Below are positions 51,901 through 60,900 of a stretch of 64,000 nucleotides of DNA, piece after piece. The number at the start of each line of letters is the position of its first letter. Positions within the stretch are counted from its first letter, which is position 1. Both the position numbers and the translations under genes were made by a program. Source of the DNA: Cyclina sinensis (Eukaryota; Mollusca; Bivalvia; Venerida; Veneridae); the NCBI GenBank assembly GCA_012932295.1, contig JAAONU010000002.1, positions 16,219,388-16,283,387 on the forward strand. The letters are read 5' to 3'. The notes under the pieces are model-generated. The model was not told the DNA's origin, did no database searches, and worked only from the letters and a program-made list of their open reading frames with translations.

Positions 51901-54900
51901 CTTTTTTGACCGACGGTTTGGTCGCCAGAGATATGATCTGGGAACAAATACGTTTCAAGTATCAGTTTTACCAAGACACTTTTTCGCACCATACGGCAAG
52001 GTAATTTAAATTATTAACCGGCAATTTAAAAAGTGTATTTTGTAAAGCTTTTATCGAAAATAACATTTTTACTACAATCTGACTTTTTGTACATTTTTGC
52101 TGACGATAGCATTATTCTTTTACCTTTCGATCATGCAAATGATAATTGGTGTGATTCAATAGTCAGTGACTACAATTTTCACGAGTTGCATGTGAACTAT
52201 AATTTTTAGACATTTGTAACTGCTACCATGAGTATTTCTATTGCAGACCTGTGTTTACAATGTATTTGGAAGTTTCATTGGTTTTGGGGACCAGGCAGGG
52301 TCGTTCCAGTCTTATAATGACATCTGGTACCCACGAGAACATGCAAACAATGATCTTTACTATAGAAGGTTGTGTTGTGAGCTCTCCAACAACTGTGAAG
52401 CATATTACCACGTACGGCCGCGAGTAAGCAGATGCTATTCACTACTGCCTTTCAGGTTTGGTAAGTGTTTTTAACAATCTTTATTATTATTATTATTATT
52501 AAATACGTCAATATAATTAGGTTTTAGGCACTCTAATAAGTAATAACTAGGAGCGATAGTAAAAAGAAAGATTTATATTTAGGTAGTTTTTATAATGCTA
52601 GTACTTGTTAATTGTTAATAATTGTTTTATTAAATTTCCGCGATTAGACAACGTCTCAAGACCGATTATCTGAAGTGCATATCGTTATGAATGTCTCGTT
52701 CTCAAGGTATGCATGTTTCATTTTTGCAGGAGGAGGTTTCGGTGATCCACATATCACCACACTAGACGGACAGACGTACACATTCAACGGCCATGGCGAA
52801 TACGTTTTGCTCCGAATCACAAATGCAAACTTTGAAATTCAGTCCAGGACTGACCGTCCTCTGACAAAAACAGGCGCTTTGTCCGAAGCAACAATATTTT
52901 CAGCTTTTGCTGTACAGTCTTCTGATGCCTGGCTCCAAGTAGAATTGAACAGTGAGAAGACGGGCATTAACATCTTCGTCGGCACAAATAAGACAGCATG
53001 GGACGACTTCACAGCAGATTTTATTAATGACGGCGACAATTTCACTTTCGTATCGGAGTCTCTAAGTCTTTCACGTGACAATAATACGCTCGTGTCAAGC
53101 TTCTCAGAAACAGGTAACTATTGTAAACTTTTCATACATTTGTGACACCTCAGCGGCATAAATCTTATATGCAATTTTTGCTTTTAGTATCAACCAAACT
53201 TAAGTCTGAGGTTGCATCAGTCTGTCTCGAGATTTTGTCAGCTTTGCACAAGTAGCCAATCTTTGGTATTTTAGGTCATTCCTGGAATAAGTAAGATGTT
53301 TAGAAAGATTTCAATATAAAATTTTCTTCTTCAGGTATTGCATTCAACGTAACTGTCAATGTCGGGCTTTTGCAAATGGCCTTAGGTTTGAATAATGAAT
53401 ACGAGGGTAATACAACCGGGTTGCTAGGCAACTTTAACGAGGATCCAGAAGACGACTATGTTCCGCGAGATTCAACGTCTGCGATACCAATCACTGCAAA
53501 TGAAAGTGTAGTTTACACGAATTTCGGACAGACATGTAAGAAAAATATTATGAGGTTACATTTCACATTTAAGTAGAAGTTGTAGATTATTTGTCTCCAG
53601 CTAAGGTTTTGCACCTGCATTTCATATCACTACTCAGATAAAGCAAAGTCACAAGAGCACTTCTGCTGTATGAAACAATAAAGTAACAAGTTAGTATAGC
53701 ACAAGCCTACAAAATAAAACTTTAAGATTAAATGAAAAACATAGTGGTACAAAGTTGTTCAGAAATGCTCCAGTTAATATTTAACTTTGAATTTTATGAA
53801 ATGAGAAAATTAGTGAAATGTTTGGCAAGTAATTTACCTGAAACTGCTTTACAGTGTTGTGAAAATATGCATACATTTCTATTGCCAGGGATGACGAGAG
53901 CGGATGAGAGCATTTTCAAATATGATAATGGTAAATCGCACGCAGACTACATCTTTCCTGGGTACGTGCCTACATTCTTAGATGAAATTAAAAACGAAAC
54001 TCTTATAAACGAGGCGAAGGATTTATGTGGAGAAAATAACGATCCATGTGTGCTGGACTACGTTGTCACTGGGATCAAAGAACTGGCTGAGGCGACGTCT
54101 GCGACGGAGCAACAGGCCGAGGCAAATACAGAACAGGCTTGTGCGTTTTTGACATCTATATAAACGTTCTATTTTTACATTAGACCAACAAACACACTAT
54201 TACCTAAACCTAGAACAGGTCATTAAATGTAGATAAGAAGATTCATTTAGTTTTATTTTCAGTTTTCGAAGCATCGTCTTCCTAGAAACAAAAATGCCAT
54301 CCAAAAACAAATGACAAATCTCTACATGAAAAAATATGATCAAAAATGAGTAACGTATACTCAGCACAAAAACGTTTGCATCACACTAAACTGAAATACA
54401 CTGAATGTAGCATGTTGTTGCAAAATACTTATATGCATTTATTTTAATTAAATTACAAACCACCGACCAGCTTTTCGAATGTTTAAACAGCTTTCTGTTC
54501 TTTTGCTGTCATATCAACCAGTTTAAGTTAAAACTTGAAATAAGAAATTTGTATCCAAACATTATATTTCAGTAAACATCATTCCTTCACTAAACGTGAG
54601 CAGTGGCACAACTGTGATCGACGAACGTGACTATTTATATGTGAACATGGGAGAAGCACAAACCTTTACTGTACTTGGTGCAGATGACGGAACATTGACG
54701 TATGCTCTTACTAATGCAACTGAAAGCGTTACCCTCGGTACACCTAGAAGTGACGGAACTGTTGACGTCACCGTTACAGTCACCGATACAAACCCAATTT
54801 ATGTCAGGTAATGCAAATATACAGCACTACTGAAAACGATTTTAGCGGCATCGTTATTTTAAATACTCCGTCTAATATTTCTTTCATTTAGAAGTCATTA

Positions 54901-57900
54901 CAGAAGAATTATTTTCAACTGTATTTGAAAGATTGAAAGACCGCTTATTGTCTGAACAAAGAAGGGAAAATGATGAACTTAAGGAAATAAAATCCAAACA
55001 TAAAAAGGAAAAACTTAAAGAGGGAGAACCTACTTACTGTGTCCTACAACTGAAACGTTAACGAATCGCTTACATAAGCGTTTAACATACATGTATTTAT
55101 TTGTAACAACTATTTCAGCGTTACTGCAACAGACGACAAAGGGGCAAAGTCGCCTGCTGTCGACGTGGTTATAGTTCTTTGTACGAACTGTAACTCACAC
55201 GGTACTTGTAACAACAGCAATATTAGAGAAGACTCTAGGTCCACGGACACTTTCAAATTTGCCACATGTATTTGTAACAGCTTTTGGGAAGGTAATAATG
55301 TTGTCGTGCAAATCTCCACTTCAGTATCTTATATTAAGGTTTCTCAAATACCTGAACTACAGAATGTACTTCTGCTTAAATTTCTTACGTTTGTCTATAT
55401 ATATATACGTAAATATGTGCTACCTTTTAATGTCACAAAAGTAACTGAAAAAAGTTAATCATTAGAAAATAAATTCCCATAAAAGGTCTGCACCTTTACA
55501 AAACCCTTATTGGATTGGCTTGACTGCTAAGAACATTGGCGCGTACAATGTTCGAGATTCATTAATTATGACTTAATTTTTCATTTTCAAATTAAATATG
55601 AATTATTCTTTGTTAAATCCACTCGTTTATTCAAATTTTCGGACACATGTGCTTTTTCAAGATTAAGATAACTAAGTTACATCCATTTTGATTTACTCAA
55701 AAATCAAAATCAAGAGTAAATCAAAATGGATGTAACTTATTTTCAACATAAGTCTGTTTTTATTCTTGTAAAAGGACATGTGTCTAAAAATTTGAATAAA
55801 CGAGTGAATTTAACATAGAAATATTACTAACCTCCATTTTGGAAGGTTTTATGCAGTTGTCATAAATTCGAACTAGTTATTCAGGAAAATGAGCGTCAAA
55901 CGCCTAAGTAAGCTGCTGGACGCTGTCCAATTAACGTGTCAAAACGTAATGTATCAAAGCAGTATGCAATAATCTCGTAATTTACTTTGTCTTGAAAAGG
56001 GACACAACTTACATATTTTACTGTAACTCCGATCTTTTAAACAAAAGTATAAAAATAACCACATTAGGTTAGAGTAAAATGCGTTTTGATAAACTTTCCA
56101 AATATTATCAAATTAGCAATTTTTCATCGTTTCGATTAGTAAGGTGATCGCCTTTTACACAAACAACAGTGTCGTGTCTAAATTTAAAACATACTTGTAG
56201 GATCATATAAACATACACTATACGCATACTTTTATAATATCTTATACAATGTATAAGGTATACGGTGGCTCGTCAGGCTGTGGATTTATTTCTTTGAATC
56301 TATTGCGAAAAATGCTTCTACATATCAGAGGCGGTCTGTGTATTAAGTTGAATAATTTATATTTCATATTACACGCTCTCCAGTGTTTCTAGCTTTTTTC
56401 ATAGTTTTTCCTTGTTTTTTTAAGCATGTTAAGTGCACCTAGTTTTTTCCTAGTTTATTCTAAAGTGCGCCTAGTTTTTCTAAAGTGCACATAGTCTTTC
56501 TAAAGTGCGCCTAGTTTTTCTAAAGTGCGCCTAGTTTTTCTAAAGTGCACCTAGTTTTTCGAAAGTGCGCCTAGTTTTTCTAAAGTGCACCTAGATTTTC
56601 TAAAGTGCGCCTACTTTAGAATTAGTTTTTTCTAAAGTGTGCCTAGTTTTTCTAAAGTGCGCCTAGTTTTTCTTAAGAGCACTTAGTTTTTATAAAGTGC
56701 GCCTAGCTTTTTTCTAAAGTGCGTCTAGCTTTTCTTAAGTGCGCCTAGTTTTTCTAAAGAGCACTTAGTTTTTATAAAGTGCGCCTAGTTTTTTTCTAAA
56801 GTGCGTCTAGCTTTTCTTAAGTGCGCCTAGTTTTTCTAAAAACCTCGTTTTATTCGTAGTTTTTCTTCAAGGAAGTAATTCAAGAAAAAGTCTGTGTTGT
56901 TTCAAAAATTGTTTGTGAAAATTTTCCTGAAGAAGACAATTTGAGGATATTCAGCTGACAGTCTTTGTTGCTGAAAGTCTGTGATGCTGACTGTTGTCTG
57001 GCATCTCTGGTGTATGATCCAGCCTTCTTAGGTGCTGATTAATATATAGGTTGGACCATGCTTCACTGATACTAACAAGTACAATATAACTACAGAAGCA
57101 AATTGCAGTCATCTTAACAGTCCCTTTGCCTTGATACATTGAAATTAAATATGAAAAAAGCACCAAAGGTACAATTTTTCCTGTATATAACTCCTAGTTT
57201 TTGTCTTAACATTCCTAGTTTAGTTCTACATTTTACCAAGTTTTCTCCTAGTTATTTTTCAAATATACTGCTGGAGAGCCTGCATGTATCATTAATTCAG
57301 TTACACTTACTCGGTGCTTATATATTTCAGAAATAAAAGAGCGGGTCTATGCTGTCGACACAATACGAACAATTTCTATGCAATGCGTTTAAAATATTAA
57401 TGATGAATTTACTGCTTTATCCACAGCTGCTTTTCTTCTCAAGAATATAAGAGATGAGTTTCCTTTACGACTGCAAGATGAAATGATAAACTTGATCAAT
57501 GCTTGTTGCAGGACTTGACTGTGAAACTGATCTTGATGGCTGTGACGAGGACCCTTGCTCAGTCGGCCGTAACTGCACGGACATACCGGCGAACGAACAC
57601 GAAGCAAATCCTGAACTAAAGCCTTACACGTGCACACCGTGTCCCACAGGGTATGAAGATATCGACGACAAATGTGAAGGTAATGAATGATGAATCATGA
57701 TGTTGAATTGTTCCATGTGTTTGCATTAATTTTGTATCAGATTTTATTACAAATATAAAGCAAATGTGACACTACAAAAGAAATAAAAAGAAGCAAACAA
57801 TGCATCAAGAATAAAAAGGAGCCAGACATTGACAGCCAAAGCTCAGATTAACTATTTAGTTGACTGTTTGACTTCTTGTTGTCGTGTGAAATATTAGCAG

Positions 57901-60900
57901 AGACCAGGCGCGAATAAAACAATAAAAGTCATAATTTTTAAACCAGATACCAGACAACTGGGACAATCTTCAAAGTCCTAAACCGCCAGCTGTAGTTTTC
58001 TTGACTACTGACTGACTACTTATTTCATTCTTAACAGATATGTTCGAATAATAAGTACTTTGAATAAAGCACCAGTGTGATTCATTCAGAAGAGTCATGG
58101 TCATATTTCTAAAGTAGCACCATTATTTTCATGTACTATTTCGAGCATTTTCTTTAACTGATTTGATCTGTTAAGATGATTTGATGAAAGGGGGGGGGAC
58201 AAAAAATTTGATTTACATGTGTTACCAGAAATAACTGAAGAAAACAAGCAATAAGAATACTTGCATATATACACGTATATAATCAGTATATATAATTAAA
58301 CTACTCTCATTATCACGTACGCTAGAAATATTGATTTTAAGTTAGTGTTAGTTCATTTACTTATTTTGTTTTTAATAACAATTCTTACAGATATAAATGA
58401 GTGTGGTGGGACCTCGGGTTGCAGCCAAACATGCGTGAATACCCCAGGCAGTTTCCACTGTCAGTGCAACACGGGTTACAGACTTGCCGCAAACGGCTTT
58501 GTATGCAACGGTAAATTGTTTGACTCTTTGGACGCACTTGTAAATCATATTATCTGTTTTGTGACATTATTTGAGTGGAATAATAAATTATTATGAAAGA
58601 ATATATAACAGACGCCTTCATGTCTTTAGTTTTTGTCCATTCAACAAATACAGGAATTTTAAATTCATTTGAAAAAGCAAAAACGAAGAATGCATCAAAA
58701 TTATTGAAATGCTTTATACGTACGACTCAACTTCAGGTTCTTTTTTCGATCGCAGTGACACCAGCAGTCGGCGTTTTAATATTTAGTTAAAACTTTAAAA
58801 GTGTTGTATAAGTATTAGAGAGCTAGATGATATTTTTGATAACGACTGATTAATATTCTAGGTTTCAGTCATATATTTAGTCTTTCATAATCATCTTGAA
58901 CTTTTTTCCAGATATCAATGAGTGCGATGAGGCCACAAGCGGATGTACACAGGTGTGTAACAACACCGCCGGAAGCTTCATTTGTTCGTGTTTTAACGGT
59001 TACACGTACAACGCCTCCAGAAATGTCTGTGAACAAGGTAAGTTGATAATAATAATATGCATTTGTGTTTTTTTTTTCAGTCGAAACATAAACACACTTC
59101 CTTTACAAATTTTAGGGTCCTGGATATATTCCCATTACTTTTTCTTCAATGAAACACATACAAAAGCCAAAGTATAAGAAAGATCTCAGATCGGAAGGAA
59201 ACCTGTTTGATTATATGCTTCTTGTTTGCAAAGTTCTACGTCAAATACTTCATTCAGATGTTGGACTAACACTAACCCATACGTTATCTTTGGTTGATAA
59301 CCTTAATCATTTTCTTATATCATAGACAAGACAGCACCAGCCGGATGTAATGATATTGATTGCTCCAGCGCAAGTGGCTGCAGTATAAATGAAACCGGTT
59401 TGGCGGTGTGTTTCTGTAACAGTGGATACGAAATCCAGGCCGACAACACATGTGCAGGTAAATTAACAAATACCATCAAACCAGCTGGATAATTATCTCA
59501 GATAGAGACTGTGGCTATGAAAGCAAGGCGCCTTTCTTTTTTTGTTAAATTCAAAACAAATTCTAAACGGAAGTTATTCATGTTTTCAGATATTGACGAA
59601 TGCGGCACTGGGGTATGTTCCCAGTCCTGTAGCAACTCGGATGGGAGTTATACTTGCAGCTGCTTCACAGGATATAAACTACAGGACGACAAGTTGTCCT
59701 GTGAAAGTACGTTGATCTTAGTTATAAAAACAAAACAATTTAACTAGATCCTGCAGTATGTGTTATATGTATCTGTATTAATCTATGTATCTATATATGA
59801 ACCTGCAACAAACCCATGCAGGGTTATATTACTGAATTACAAAACTATTTCTTTTTTTGTAAAAGGGCTGTAAAAAGCATATTTTAAACATTCAATACCC
59901 TTGTTAAAGATATTTTTAAGATTGAATACAAAGATACAGAAATATTTCTTCATATACAAGTTATATTGATTTCCATATTATATATTTGACTTATCAAATA
60001 TTTCTAATAGCTTGTCAGTTCCCTGGATATGGCGAAAACTGTGCTCAGACCTGTCAATGTGGTCGTGGTGCTTTGCGCTGCGACCCTGTGCGCGGCTGCG
60101 TGTGTAAGCCTGGTTGGACGGGAACTGGTTGCACAATTGATATCAATGAGTGTCAGGACAGTAATGTATGTGGCGATATTAACAAAGTATGCACGAATAC
60201 GGTTGGTTCCTACACGTGTTCATGTCGCTCTGGATACACACTGTATGAAGGAACATGCGTTGGTAAGATTGTGTTTTCATCATTTTATCTATATATTACA
60301 AAACAGCCGCAAAAATAAATCGACTGAAGTGCCAAATCTTATCAGATAAATCTGAAACAGGAAACTTTTTTTATTACATTGGAAACAAAGTTTGTCATGT
60401 GACAGATACATAGTGCTGCTTTTCAAAAAAGTATAAAGAATAAAATCTAGTACTTTTGTTAAAAAAAAAGAAAGAAAAATGATACATTCTAAATAAAACG
60501 ATTTCCTTTGAGCATCTTGCGTTGCGAACCCTTTTCTCTGCCGTTGTAGAAACGGGATTACTAGGTCAAAAGAACATCTCATAATAGAGTTTTCTCTTCT
60601 GTTTGCGTTCTGTGAGAGTTTCATTACCCAAAATTTCTTCAAACTATCCTGACGTCTTAAAGAAAATAAATCGAGGTGCATTTAAGATTTTTCATTTAAT
60701 AACACGTGCAATTTTAAACAGACGTCAACGAGTGTGAAAATGATGGCCTGAACACGTGCGAGCAAGTGTGTTCGAACACAGAAGGAGGGTTCACGTGCAG
60801 CTGTAACACAGGTTACAACATAGATCCCACAGATGCAACTAAATGTGTTGGTAAGGGTCGTTAGAATAAGTCGTTATTAATAAAAGGATCACTAGAAAAT

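Larger units (their letters stand above)
55292..57511. other. 2.2-kb intron after the linker exons
   Basis: Contains the foldback at 55611-55815 and the 20-bp minisatellite at 56430-56840. The stretch 55816-56400 shows nothing. A short inverted pair GCTCTCCAG (near 56375) and CTGGAGAGC (near 57270) could mark the ends of one insertion holding the minisatellite, but 9 bp is weak evidence. Confidence 0.65.

Noticed and set aside
56951..57166. 71-codon minus-strand frame in the large intron
   Set aside because: Could be a worn transposon fragment, but I recognise no reverse transcriptase or transposase motif.
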